From Streptomyces sp. NBC_00259 (GTDB taxonomy: Bacteria > Actinomycetota > Actinomycetes > Streptomycetales > Streptomycetaceae), in the NCBI RefSeq assembly GCF_036181745.1, contig NZ_CP108080.1, positions 6,885,501 through 6,949,500 on the forward strand: a DNA stretch of 64,000 nt. Direction: 5' to 3'. Made by a program: the position numbers and the translations under genes. The notes under the pieces were generated by a model, which saw only the letters and a list, made by a program, of their open reading frames with translations, had not been told where the DNA came from and made no database searches. Shown piece after piece: positions 34,667 to 43,293 of this stretch; position 1 is the stretch's first letter; each line of letters begins with the position of its first letter.

Positions 34667-35139
34667 TGCGGTTCGCGGCAGGTGCGGCCGGCGTCGGCCT
34701 GATGGGCTACGGGGCGTGGCTGCTGTTCGGCGACGGCGGGGTACGGGACCCGTGGGACGTCGTGATCTGGCTCGCCGGAGCCGTCCTCCTGCACGACGGC
34801 CTCATCGCCCCCGCCGTCCTCGCCGTGGGGCTCCTGCTGGCAGCCCTGCCCGCCCGGGGCGTACTCCGGGCGGCCCTCGTCGTGTGCGGTGCGCTGACCC
34901 TGATCGCCCTGCCGCCCCTGCTGCGGCCCGGAGCCCCGACGAACCCGACGGCCCTGCCGCTGGACTATCTGCGCAACTGGCTGCTGACGCTGGCCGTCGT
35001 CGTCGCGCTCGCCGCCGCGGCGCTGCTGCTGCCGAGGGCGGGGCGGACACTCTCGGACCGGCGGGCCAGACGCCGGGCGCGTCGCGACGCGAAGGCCCGC
35101 GAGGACGCGGACGGGGCGGACACGGATGCGGGGGCGTAG
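34666..35139 (+). CDS. Small integral membrane protein
   Basis: The 157-residue product has about four membrane helices and a basic, Asp-ended C-terminus (SDRRARRRARRDAKARED). I do not recognise a family. The ATG shares a base with the stop codon of the Moco oxidoreductase, so it is coupled to it and may be a subunit or an electron-transfer helper (inference). Confidence 0.75.
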   Translation: MRFAAGAAGVGLMGYGAWLLFGDGGVRDPWDVVIWLAGAVLLHDGLIAPAVLAVGLLLAALPARGVLRAALVVCGALTLIALPPLLRPGAPTNPTALPLDYLRNWLLTLAVVVALAAAALLLPRAGRTLSDRRARRRARRDAKAREDADGADTDAGA

Positions 35140-35255
35140 CGCGTGGCCACAGGTCCGCCCGGCACGCAAGTCCCCGGGGCCGCGGGTCCGTTGGGCTGCT
35201 CGGCACCCGAGCCCGAGTCGTCACCGGCGGCCGCGGCGGACGGGAGGGTGCGCAC

Positions 35256-36284
35256 TCACTCCCCGACGGTGAGATCCGCCTCCCCGACGGTGAGTTCGGC
35301 CTCCGCGGCGGTGAGTTCGGCCTCCGCGGCGGCGAGGGCCGCCGGGTGGCCGAAGAGCCCCGGCAGACCGCCCGTGTGCAGGAAGACCGTCCGCTGCCCC
35401 GGAACGATGTCGCCGTCCTCGACGGCCGCGATCAGACCGGCCATGGCGCGGCCGGTGTACACCGGGTCGAGCACGATGCCCTCCGTGCGGGCCGTACGCG
35501 TCAGCGCGGCCATGACCGGTTCGGTCAGCGCGCCGTAGCCCTCGCCCACCTGGTCGAGCCGCAGCCTCAGCGACCCGGGCTCGACGGCGGTGTCCGACAG
35601 GCCGGAGGCGAGCGCGGACACGGTCCCCGCGGGGTCGGCGACGGCGCCGCAGTGCACGCCGAGGACACGCGCGGGGCCGAGCGTGTCGACGAGGCCCGCC
35701 ATGGTTCCGCCGGAGCCGGCCGCGACGACGACGGTGGCCAGGCCGGGTGCCTGGGCGAGCAGTTCGCGCCCGCACTGCGCGTAGCCGCGCGCGCCGAGCA
35801 CGCTGGAACCGCCGAACGGGACCAGTGCCGGGACGGCGCCGCGGTCCCGCAGCCGCCCGGCCACCTGCTCCGCCACGGTGCCGAGCGCCGCGCCGCGGAC
35901 GTCGCCCGCCCAGACGACGGTGGCGCCGAACAGCCCGTCCAGCGCGAGGTTTCCGGCCGCCGACGATCCGGGTGTGCCCGCGAGGACGAGCACGACGCCG
36001 AGCCCCAGGCGGGCGCCCGCGGCCGCGGTCAGCCGGGCGTGGTTGCTCTGTGCGGCGCCGGTCGTCACCAGATGCGTGGCGCCGTCGGCGAGCGCCGTGC
36101 CGCAGATCCACTCGAGTTTGCGGATCTTGTTTCCGCCGCCGCCCAGGCCGGTGAGGTCGTCGCGCTTGATCCACAGGTCGTCCGCGCCGAGGCCGAGGGA
36201 CCGGGCGAGCCGTGGCATGGCTTCGAGCGGGGTCGGCCAGTTGCCGAGGGGCGCGGGCTGCGGGGTGCGGCTGTGTGACGTCAT
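35256..36284 (-). CDS. PLP-dependent D-cysteine desulfhydrase/ACC deaminase family protein
   Basis: The 342-residue enzyme is of fold type II. The PLP lysine region is LTGLGGGGNKIRKLEW, the phosphate loop AGSGGTMAG, and AQSNHARLTAAAGA is the family's substrate motif. This group covers D-cysteine desulfhydrase and 1-aminocyclopropane-1-carboxylate deaminase; context does not decide. The C-terminal 25 residues are tandem EAELT(A/V)-type heptads encoded by 21-bp repeats and lie outside the fold. ATG at 36284 is preferred over frame starts upstream, which would translate another repeat array. Confidence 0.85.
   Translation of the reverse strand: MTSHSRTPQPAPLGNWPTPLEAMPRLARSLGLGADDLWIKRDDLTGLGGGGNKIRKLEWICGTALADGATHLVTTGAAQSNHARLTAAAGARLGLGVVLVLAGTPGSSAAGNLALDGLFGATVVWAGDVRGAALGTVAEQVAGRLRDRGAVPALVPFGGSSVLGARGYAQCGRELLAQAPGLATVVVAAGSGGTMAGLVDTLGPARVLGVHCGAVADPAGTVSALASGLSDTAVEPGSLRLRLDQVGEGYGALTEPVMAALTRTARTEGIVLDPVYTGRAMAGLIAAVEDGDIVPGQRTVFLHTGGLPGLFGHPAALAAAEAELTAAEAELTVGEADLTVGE
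35259..35342. repeat. 21-bp tandem repeat, 4 copies, in the desulfhydrase gene end
   Basis: Units begin at 35259, 35280, 35301 and 35322. They encode a seven-residue repeat (xxEAELT) at the enzyme's C-terminus. Confidence 0.9.
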
Positions 36285-36341
36285 GACCACCATCTTCGTC
36301 CTTGTGGCCCGCGCCCCGATCGGTGGCCGCCCGGGAAACGT

Positions 36342-36420
36342 CCGCGTCCGCCGCCCAGCCCCCCGCGTCCGCCGCCCGACCACCCGCGTCCGCCGCCCGA
36401 CCACCCGCGTCCGCCGAGGA
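36342..36420. repeat. 21-bp tandem repeat, 3.7 copies, intergenic
   Basis: Units with the core CCGCGTCCGCCGCCC begin at 36342, 36363, 36384 and 36405. They fill the gap between the desulfhydrase start and the stop codon of the DinB-family gene. Confidence 0.9.
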
Positions 36421-36930
36421 TCAGCGGCGTTCCAGCACGCCCCGGACGAACGCGGCCTGGCCGGCGTGCTGGAGATCGTCGGCGATCACGCTGACCAGCC
36501 GGACGCCGAGACTCACCGGCGGGTCCCACGAGTCGTCCACGATCCGGTTCAGCGCCGTGCTCTTCAGACCCCGGACGAAGGACAGCGTCTCCTCGTGGAC
36601 CGCGTCGTAGTAGCCGAGCAGCACCTCGTCGGAGTCCACCCGGACCTTCGCGACCTGCGCGCGGGACTGGCCGTAGCCGGTCGCGTCCTCGGGGAACGGC
36701 AGCCCGAAGCGGCCCGCCCAGTCCTGGGACAGCCACACCTGCTCACGGCCCGCCGCGTCCGCCACATGGTCGTCCTGGATCCGGGTGAGGTGCCACACCA
36801 GCCAGGCGATGGAGTTGGCGCCGGGGTCGAGACGGGCGTGGAGATCCTCCACGGAGAGGCCCTCGACCGCCTCGTGCACGACCTCCTGGATGCGCCCGAA
36901 GGCATCGGCCAGTACTTCTGCGGAGTTCAT
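36421..36930 (-). CDS. DinB-family (DUF664-like) protein
   Basis: The 169-residue four-helix-bundle protein fits the DinB/mycothiol-dependent superfamily: SIAWLVWHLTRIQDDH carries two metal-binding His, and VSVIADDLQHAGQAAFVRG carries the third. Actinomycete members often use mycothiol as cofactor. It is the last gene of a five-gene overlapping operon; its start overlaps the methyltransferase stop as ATGA. A detoxification or thiol-transfer step fits, without proof. Confidence 0.82.
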   Translation of the reverse strand: MNSAEVLADAFGRIQEVVHEAVEGLSVEDLHARLDPGANSIAWLVWHLTRIQDDHVADAAGREQVWLSQDWAGRFGLPFPEDATGYGQSRAQVAKVRVDSDEVLLGYYDAVHEETLSFVRGLKSTALNRIVDDSWDPPVSLGVRLVSVIADDLQHAGQAAFVRGVLERR

Positions 36931-37625
36931 ACGGCGAGTGAACCCCGCGCCTTCCGCGCGTCGGGGTCCGACACACGCGCCCCGTCGCGGGACAGGCACA
37001 CGAAGCTCCGCCCGGCGGACGTCCACGCAACCGCATGGCTCCAGCCGGTCGCGCTCGCGTGGGCCAGCAGGGCCCGCACACCCACCCGGGCCCACGGGAA
37101 CGGCGGGCCCAGCGTGCCGTCGTGGCCGGCCACCCGCACGTCGGTGCGCTCGTCCACGTCCACCGGGGCCGCCTCGGCGATGAGCAGACCGTCCGTGGCG
37201 ACGAGTTCGGCGACCCGGGCGAGCAGGGCCCGTGGATCGCCCCCTATGCCGATGTTGCCGTCGATCAGCAGCGCCGTGCCCCAACGGCCCTCCCTCGGCA
37301 GCCGGTCGAACACGGAACGGCACAGCGCGCTGCCGCCCGAGCCGACCGTGCGGGCGACCGCCACCGGGCTGACGTCGACGCCCAACGTCGGCCGGCCCAG
37401 CCGGGCCAGCGCGGCCACCAGCCGGCCGGGGCCGCAGCCGATGTCCAGGACCGGCCCCCGGCAGCGGTCCAGCACGGTCCGATCGGCCACGTCCGGATCC
37501 GCGCACCAGCGTTCCACCTCCAGCGGCAGCAGCCAGCCGTCCGGCCGGCGCAGGAACAGCGGGCCGCGCCCGGTGCGCAGGGCGACGGTGTACGGATCGG
37601 CCCGCCACGCCGCGGCCGTCGTCAT
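36927..37625 (-). CDS. Class I SAM-dependent methyltransferase
   Basis: The 232-residue protein has the SAM loop VLDIGCGPGRL and the acidic end GVDVSP of the next strand. The rest of the chain is not distinctive, and the substrate is unknown. Its ATG overlaps the stop of the DUF2064 gene and its own stop overlaps the DinB start, so it is tightly coupled on both sides in a glycoconjugate-type operon. Confidence 0.82.
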   Translation of the reverse strand: MTTAAAWRADPYTVALRTGRGPLFLRRPDGWLLPLEVERWCADPDVADRTVLDRCRGPVLDIGCGPGRLVAALARLGRPTLGVDVSPVAVARTVGSGGSALCRSVFDRLPREGRWGTALLIDGNIGIGGDPRALLARVAELVATDGLLIAEAAPVDVDERTDVRVAGHDGTLGPPFPWARVGVRALLAHASATGWSHAVAWTSAGRSFVCLSRDGARVSDPDARKARGSLAV

Positions 37626-38245
37626 CGGGCCCCGGCGCGCGCCAGCCGCGCCATCGCCGAGGCGAACCGGCTGCCCGGGGCGGCGGCCGCGACCAGCCGT
37701 GCGTCCTCGGGCGTGTCGACGTCGCACAGCAGCGGAAGGTCACACACCGTCAGCCCGGCGTCGACCAGCCGCTGCCGCTGCACCGCGCCGGTCTCCGGTA
37801 CGGACATGGGTACCCCGTAGAGCAGCGCCGGATCGGGCTCCGCGAGCCCCAGCGCCCAGAATCCGCCGTCCTCGGCGGGCCCGAACGACGCCTCGCCCGT
37901 GGCGAGTTCCAGGCCCTGGGCGAGGAGCGCGGGGGTCACCTGCGGGGTGTCCATCCCGATCAGCAGCGCAGGTCCGGAGCAGCCCGCGAACGCGGCGGCG
38001 AGCCGCTCGTCCAGTCCGCCCCGTGCCTGCGGCACGACCTCGACACCGGGCGGCAGCCAGGCCCCCGGCGTCCCGTCGAGCACGAGGACCCGCCGGTCCG
38101 CGGGTGTGTCCCGCACGGCCTGGAGCGTGTCGGCCAGCGCCGCCTCGGCGAGCACGGCCGCCTCCGTGGGGGTGTACCGCGTGGTGAGCCGGGTCTTGAC
38201 CCTCCCTGGCACGGGTTCCTTCGCGATGACGAGCAGGGTGGTCAT
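37622..38245 (-). CDS. DUF2064 nucleotidyl/glycosyltransferase-like protein
   Basis: The 207-residue protein is of the DUF2064 family (also called TIGR04282), GT-A fold proteins near glycosyl- and nucleotidyltransferases. It shows LLVIAKEPVPGRVKTRL at the start, LIGMDTPQVTP and AEDGGFWALGL. These often pair with a GT2 enzyme and a methyltransferase, as here. ATG 38245 has GAAGGG upstream; a longer frame from 38404 only reads a tandem repeat. Confidence 0.85.
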   Translation of the reverse strand: MTTLLVIAKEPVPGRVKTRLTTRYTPTEAAVLAEAALADTLQAVRDTPADRRVLVLDGTPGAWLPPGVEVVPQARGGLDERLAAAFAGCSGPALLIGMDTPQVTPALLAQGLELATGEASFGPAEDGGFWALGLAEPDPALLYGVPMSVPETGAVQRQRLVDAGLTVCDLPLLCDVDTPEDARLVAAAAPGSRFASAMARLARAGAR

Positions 38246-38341
38246 GTCGCCCTTCTTCGGCGGGTGTCGTGTGTGGCGTGCTGCTGGTGTCCTGCGGGTG
38301 TGCGTGGGGTCCGGGGCCCGCCGCACACGCGGCGGGGACCC

Positions 38342-38404
38342 GGACCGGCCGGGGCCATTCACGGACCGGTCGGGGTCATTCACGGACCGGCCGGGGTCGT
38401 TCAC
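38342..38404. repeat. 21-bp tandem repeat, 3 copies
   Basis: Units begin at 38342, 38363 and 38384 (core GGACCGGTCGGGGTCATTCA). They straddle the end of the GT2 gene and the leader of the DUF2064 gene. Confidence 0.9.
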
Positions 38405-39053
38405 GGAGTACCGCCCGCATGTCCCGTACCGCCTGCCACGTCCCCCGCCAGGTGCCCGTGACCTTGGACCTGCCTGCCCGGGGCAGATACGGCACGTCCA
38501 GTTCGGTCACCCGCCAGCCCGCGTCCGACGCGCGGACGACCATCTGGAGGGGATAGCCGCTGCGGCGGTCGGTCAGGGCGAGGCCGAGGAGGTCCTTGCG
38601 GCGGGCCGCGCGCAGCGGGCCGAGGTCGTGCAGCGGCAGGCCGGTGCGGCTGCGGATCATCCGGGCGAGGGCGAGATTCCCGGCGCGGGCGTGCAGTGGC
38701 CAGGCGTCGCGGGTCCGTGGGCGGCGCCGGCCGAGGACCAGGTCGGCCTCGCCGTCCGCGACGCGGCGCACGAAGTCCGGCAGCAGCCCCGGGTCGAGCG
38801 AGGCGTCGCAGTCGCAGAAGCAGACGTAGTCCGCCTCGGCGGCCAGCAGTCCCGCGTGACAGGCCGCGCCGAAGCCGCGTCGTGGCTCGTGGACCACGGT
38901 CGCGCCGAGTGAGCGGGCGAGTTCCGGAGAGCCGTCGGTCGAGCCGTTGTCGACGACGACGGCCCGCCAGCCGGCCGGGATCCGCTCCAGGACCCAGGGG
39001 AGTGCCTCGGCCTCGTCGAGGCAGGGCAGGACCACGTCCACGGTGGCGTTCAC
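38376..39053 (-). CDS. Family 2 glycosyltransferase
   Basis: The 225-residue enzyme has the GT-A layout of dolichol-phosphate mannose synthase-like proteins: VVLPCLDEAEALPWVLE, VVDNGSTDGSPE and the metal-binding FCDCDASLDPG. It has no membrane helix. It probably moves a sugar onto a lipid or polyprenyl carrier. GTG start overlaps the epimerase stop as GTGA. Confidence 0.87.
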   Translation of the reverse strand: MNATVDVVLPCLDEAEALPWVLERIPAGWRAVVVDNGSTDGSPELARSLGATVVHEPRRGFGAACHAGLLAAEADYVCFCDCDASLDPGLLPDFVRRVADGEADLVLGRRRPRTRDAWPLHARAGNLALARMIRSRTGLPLHDLGPLRAARRKDLLGLALTDRRSGYPLQMVVRASDAGWRVTELDVPYLPRAGRSKVTGTWRGTWQAVRDMRAVLRERPRPVRE

Positions 39054-40075
39054 GCGCCGGCACCCCGCAGCCCCGCCGCGGCGAACTCCGCCATGCCCTC
39101 GGCGAAGCCGACCTCCGGTTTCCAGCCCAGTTCGGCCTTCAGCCGGCCCGAGTCGGCGGTGACATGGCGGACGTCGCCGAGCCGGAACTCACCGGTCACC
39201 ACAGGGGCGGGGCCGCCGTGTGCCGCGGCCAGTTCCCCGGCCATCTCGCCGACGGTGTGCGGAGTGCCGCTGCCGGTGTTGTACGGGGTGAGCACGCCCG
39301 GCGCCCGGTCCCGTACCGCCTCCAGAGCCAGGGCGTTGGCGTGCGCGACGTCCCGGACGTGCACGAAGTCCCGTCGCTGGCGCCCGTCCTCGAAGACCCG
39401 TGGTGCCTCGCCGCGTTCCAGTGCCGAGCGGAAGAAGGAGGCCACTCCCGCGTAAGGGGTGTCGCGCGGCATCCCGGGCCCGTACACGTTGTGGTAGCGC
39501 AGCGCCACGGCCCGGCCGCCCGTGGCGCGGGCCCAGGAGGCCGCGAGGTGCTCCTGCGCGAGCTTGGTCGTGGCGTACACGTTGCGCGGGTCGGCGGGCG
39601 CGTCCTCGCTCACCAGGCCGGGGGTGAGTTCGCGGCCGCAGCGGGGGCATTCGGGTTCGAAGCGGCCCGCCTCGAGCGCCGCGACCGGCCGGGGCCCGGG
39701 CCGGACCCCGCCGTGGACGGGGCAGTCGTAGCGGCCCTCGCCGTACACGACCATCGATCCGGCCAGCACCAGATCGCGGATCCCGGCGTCCGCCATCGCC
39801 GCGAGCAGCACGGCCGTGCCGAGGTCGTTGCAGGAGACGTACGCGGGGGCGTCGGCGAAGTCCGTGCCGAGGCCGACCATGGCCGCCTGGTGGCAGACCG
39901 CGTCCACGCCGCGCAGGGCCGCGGCGACCGTCTCGCGGTCGCGGACGTCCCCGGCGACCGACTCGCGGGAGGACTCCCGGACGTCGAGGACGACCGTCTC
40001 GTGGCCGCGCGCGACGAGCGCGGCCACGACCTCGGACCCGATGAAACCCGCGCCTCCGGTGACAAGTACTCGCAT
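39050..40075 (-). CDS. NAD-dependent sugar epimerase with cysteine insertion
   Basis: The 341-residue extended SDR protein has VLVTGGAGFIGSEVV (NAD loop) and the catalytic YATTK. It resembles UDP-glucose 4-epimerase-type enzymes. Between them, near residues 135-165, a segment with DCPVHGG and PECPRCGREL adds three Cys and a His that could bind zinc, which is not usual for the family core. It is the first gene of the five-gene overlapping operon and probably makes the nucleotide sugar for the GT2 enzyme encoded next. Confidence 0.87.
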   Translation of the reverse strand: MRVLVTGGAGFIGSEVVAALVARGHETVVLDVRESSRESVAGDVRDRETVAAALRGVDAVCHQAAMVGLGTDFADAPAYVSCNDLGTAVLLAAMADAGIRDLVLAGSMVVYGEGRYDCPVHGGVRPGPRPVAALEAGRFEPECPRCGRELTPGLVSEDAPADPRNVYATTKLAQEHLAASWARATGGRAVALRYHNVYGPGMPRDTPYAGVASFFRSALERGEAPRVFEDGRQRRDFVHVRDVAHANALALEAVRDRAPGVLTPYNTGSGTPHTVGEMAGELAAAHGGPAPVVTGEFRLGDVRHVTADSGRLKAELGWKPEVGFAEGMAEFAAAGLRGAGA

Positions 40076-40145
40076 GACGACGACGCTACGGCGCGGATCA
40101 CGATCCGCCCTCGCCACACGCCATCGCGTCACAGGTCCGTAAGGA

Positions 40146-43100
40146 CTACCCCCGGGTCAGCCGCAGCGTCACGATCTGGAACGGCCGCAGCGACAACGTC
40201 ACCCCCGTTTCGTCCACGGCGGGCGCCGGCCCCGCCAGCGGTCGCTCCAGCAGATCCGTCAGGACCGCCCCGGCCGGCCGGAAGCCCGTGCGGACCACGG
40301 TCGTCGCCCGGCCGCCGAGCGATTCGTAGAGCCGTACGACCACATCGCCCGAGCCGTCGTCGGCGAGCTTCACCGCCTCCACCAGGACGGCCGGACCGTC
40401 CGTCGTCACCACCGGCGGCAGGTCCGAGCCGCCGGGGCCGACCCGCAGCGGCAGATTCAGCGCGTAGCCCTCCGCCACCGCGTCCTCGACCGTCGCGCCC
40501 GGCAGCAGCGCGTAGGTGAGGCGGTGCATGCCCTGGTCGGCCTCGGGGTCGGGGATGCGGGGCGCGCGGACCAGGCTGAGCCGGACGGTCGTCGTCGTCC
40601 CGCCGTCGTCCTCGCGGGTGGTGCGGGACACGTCGTGGCCGTACGTCGAGTCGTTGATCACCGCGACGCCGTAGCCGGGCTCGCCGATGTGCACCCAGCG
40701 GTGTCCGTACACCTCGAACCGGGCCGCCTCCCAACTGGTGTTGGTGTGGGTGGGGCGGTGGACGTGACCGAACTGGATCTCGGCGGTGGACCGGTCCGCG
40801 TGGACGTCGAGCGGGAAGCCGGCCTTGAGGATCTTCTCCGCCTCGTGCCAGTCGATCTCGGTGTCGACGTCGACGCGGCGGCTCCCGGCCCGCACGCTCA
40901 CGGTCTGCACGATCCGCGACCCGCGGCCGAAGCTCCGCTCCACGCGCAGGGCGCCCAGCAGGTGCCCGTCCTCGGCGATCCTGATGGTCGCGCCCTCCAG
41001 CAGGTCGGTGTAGCGGGCGAGATAGTGCTTGTCGATGTCCCAGGCGTCCCAGTAGTTGGGCAGATCGCTGTGCAGCCGCAGCAGGTTGCCCTTGCCGCCG
41101 GGCGCCAGGACCTCGCGGCCGGCGACCAGGTCGCGTACGGACGTGAAGGTGCCGTCGTCGGCGAGTTCGACGCGTACGAGACCGTTGTCGAGGGCGCGGT
41201 TGGTGACGGTGACCGGCGGGTGCGCCCGGGCGGGGGACGGTGCGCGGGACGTGACGCGCGCGCTGCCGGACGCCGGGACCTCCACGAACACGGCGGCCGA
41301 TCCGTCCGAGAGCCTCGGCAGCCCCGGGTCGAGGACGTCGGCGAGGGTCGCCGGGACCCGTACGACCTCCGCCCGGTCCCGAGGCCCCGCGTTGTACACC
41401 CACGGCTCGACCGGACCGGCCCCGCTGACCGCCTCCAGGGCCTGCGCGGTCAGCGCTTCCAGTTCCTTCGCGACCCGCGCGTACTCCGCCTCCGCCTCCC
41501 GGTGGACCCATGCGATCGACGAGCCCGGCAGGATGTCGTGGAACTGGTGCAGCAGCACCGTCTTCCACAACTGGTCCAGCTCCGCGTACGGATAGGCGTA
41601 TCCCGGTACGTGCAGTGCCGCTGCCGTCGCCCACAACTCGGTCTCGCGCAGGGCGTGTTCACTGCGCCGGTTGCCCTGCTTGGTGCGGGCCTGCGAGGTG
41701 TAGGTGGCCCGGTGCAGCTCCAGGTAGAGCTCGCCGGACCACACCGGGGCGTCCGGGTGCCGCGCGTACTCCGCCCGCGCGGCCGCGAAGAACGCGTCGG
41801 GGTGTTCGACGACGACCTTCGCCGATCCCTCCAGGTCGGCCAGCCGCCGCGCCCGCTCCAGCATCTCCCGGTTGGGCCCGCCTCCGCCGTCGCCGTGCCC
41901 GAACGGCGCCAGCGACCGCGTGCCGCGCCCCTTGTCCTGGTAGTTGCGCACCGCGTGCGCCATCTCCCGCCCGGAGAAGACGACGTTGTACGTGTCGACG
42001 GGCGGGAAGTGGGTGAAGACCCGGGAGCCGTCGATGCCCTCCCACCAGAAGGTGTGGTGGGGCAGCTTGTTGGTCTGGTTCCAGGACAGCTTCTGGGTGA
42101 GGAACCACGTCATTCCCGCGAGCTTCGCCAGCTGCGGATAGGCCGCCGTGTACCCGAACGAGTCCGGCAGCCACACCCCTTGTGTCTCGATGCCGAACTC
42201 GTCGAGGAAGAAGCGCTTTCCGTGGACGAGCTGGCGGGCCAGCGCCTCACCTCCCGGGAGGTTGCCGTCGGCCTCCACCCACATGCCGCCGACCGGCGCC
42301 CACTGCCCGTTCCGGACGGCCTCCTTGATCCCGGCCCACACCTGCGGGTGGTTGTCCCGCACCCACGCGTACTGCTGCGCCTGGGAGCAGGCGAAGACGA
42401 ACTCGGGGTACTCCTTCGCCAGGGCGGTGACGTTGGAGAACGTGCGGGCCGTCTTGCGCTTGGTCTCACGGATGGGCCACAGCCAGGCGCTGTCGATGTG
42501 CGCGTGGCCGACCGCCGACAGGGTGTGGGCGCTGGCGTGCGCGGGCCGCGCGAGGGCGTCGGCGAGGACGGTACGGGCCCGGGCGGCGGTCCCCGGCACG
42601 TCGTCGAGGTCGAGCGCGTCCAGCGCCCGGTCCAGGGTGTGGAGGATCTCGTGGCGGCGCGGTTCCTGCTCGCCGAGCTCCAGCATCAGTTCCTTGAGCA
42701 CCTGCATGTCGAGGGACAGATGCCAGACGTCCTCGTCGAGCACGGCGAGATCGGCCCGGGTGAAGGTGTACAGCGGGGCGCGGCCGGCGGTGCGTTTGTC
42801 ACCCATCGGGGTGGGGGAGCGGAAGCGGTCCTTGAGGATGTCGGGGTTGGACGCGGCCTCGATGAGGAACGCGACCTGTTCGCCGCCCGCGGCCGGGGAG
42901 GCGATGGGCACGTACTGGTTCTGCGGGTTGACCGCCTTGACCGGGGTGCCGTCCGGCAGATGGACGAGCGCCTCGGCCTGGTTGCCCGGCCAGCTGCTGA
43001 CGAAGCCCAGGTCGAACCAGGCCTCCACGCGCAGGCCCGCCCACCGGGCGGGCACCTCGCCGCGCACCCGGAACCAGGTGGTGCCCCACGGCGGTCCCCA

Positions 43101-43283
43101 CGGGGTGCCCATCGCGAAGGGCCCGTAGTCGGCGGCCTGCGCCTCGGCGAACGGCACGGGCTCGTCCGGCACCTGCCAGGCCTCCACCGTCAGCGGCACG
43201 GAATCCGCGTGGATCACCGGCCGGATGCGCTGCTCCAGTACGCGCTCGACGCGCTGCTCGATCCTGTGCCGTTCGTCGTGCAT
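40146..43283 (-). CDS. GH38 alpha-mannosidase
   Basis: The 1045-residue enzyme is a family 38 alpha-mannosidase. The zinc site starts with GHAHIDSAWLWPIRET, the nucleophile Asp is in WLPDSFGYTA, and LHQFHDILPGSSI closes the active site. It has an N-terminal beta domain and a large beta-sandwich C-terminal half, as in the bacterial long form. There is no signal peptide, so it acts on imported oligosaccharides. It ends an operon with the GH4 gene (10-base gap). Confidence 0.92.
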   Translation of the reverse strand: MHDERHRIEQRVERVLEQRIRPVIHADSVPLTVEAWQVPDEPVPFAEAQAADYGPFAMGTPWGPPWGTTWFRVRGEVPARWAGLRVEAWFDLGFVSSWPGNQAEALVHLPDGTPVKAVNPQNQYVPIASPAAGGEQVAFLIEAASNPDILKDRFRSPTPMGDKRTAGRAPLYTFTRADLAVLDEDVWHLSLDMQVLKELMLELGEQEPRRHEILHTLDRALDALDLDDVPGTAARARTVLADALARPAHASAHTLSAVGHAHIDSAWLWPIRETKRKTARTFSNVTALAKEYPEFVFACSQAQQYAWVRDNHPQVWAGIKEAVRNGQWAPVGGMWVEADGNLPGGEALARQLVHGKRFFLDEFGIETQGVWLPDSFGYTAAYPQLAKLAGMTWFLTQKLSWNQTNKLPHHTFWWEGIDGSRVFTHFPPVDTYNVVFSGREMAHAVRNYQDKGRGTRSLAPFGHGDGGGGPNREMLERARRLADLEGSAKVVVEHPDAFFAAARAEYARHPDAPVWSGELYLELHRATYTSQARTKQGNRRSEHALRETELWATAAALHVPGYAYPYAELDQLWKTVLLHQFHDILPGSSIAWVHREAEAEYARVAKELEALTAQALEAVSGAGPVEPWVYNAGPRDRAEVVRVPATLADVLDPGLPRLSDGSAAVFVEVPASGSARVTSRAPSPARAHPPVTVTNRALDNGLVRVELADDGTFTSVRDLVAGREVLAPGGKGNLLRLHSDLPNYWDAWDIDKHYLARYTDLLEGATIRIAEDGHLLGALRVERSFGRGSRIVQTVSVRAGSRRVDVDTEIDWHEAEKILKAGFPLDVHADRSTAEIQFGHVHRPTHTNTSWEAARFEVYGHRWVHIGEPGYGVAVINDSTYGHDVSRTTREDDGGTTTTVRLSLVRAPRIPDPEADQGMHRLTYALLPGATVEDAVAEGYALNLPLRVGPGGSDLPPVVTTDGPAVLVEAVKLADDGSGDVVVRLYESLGGRATTVVRTGFRPAGAVLTDLLERPLAGPAPAVDETGVTLSLRPFQIVTLRLTRG

Positions 43284-43293
43284 CTCGTTGCAC

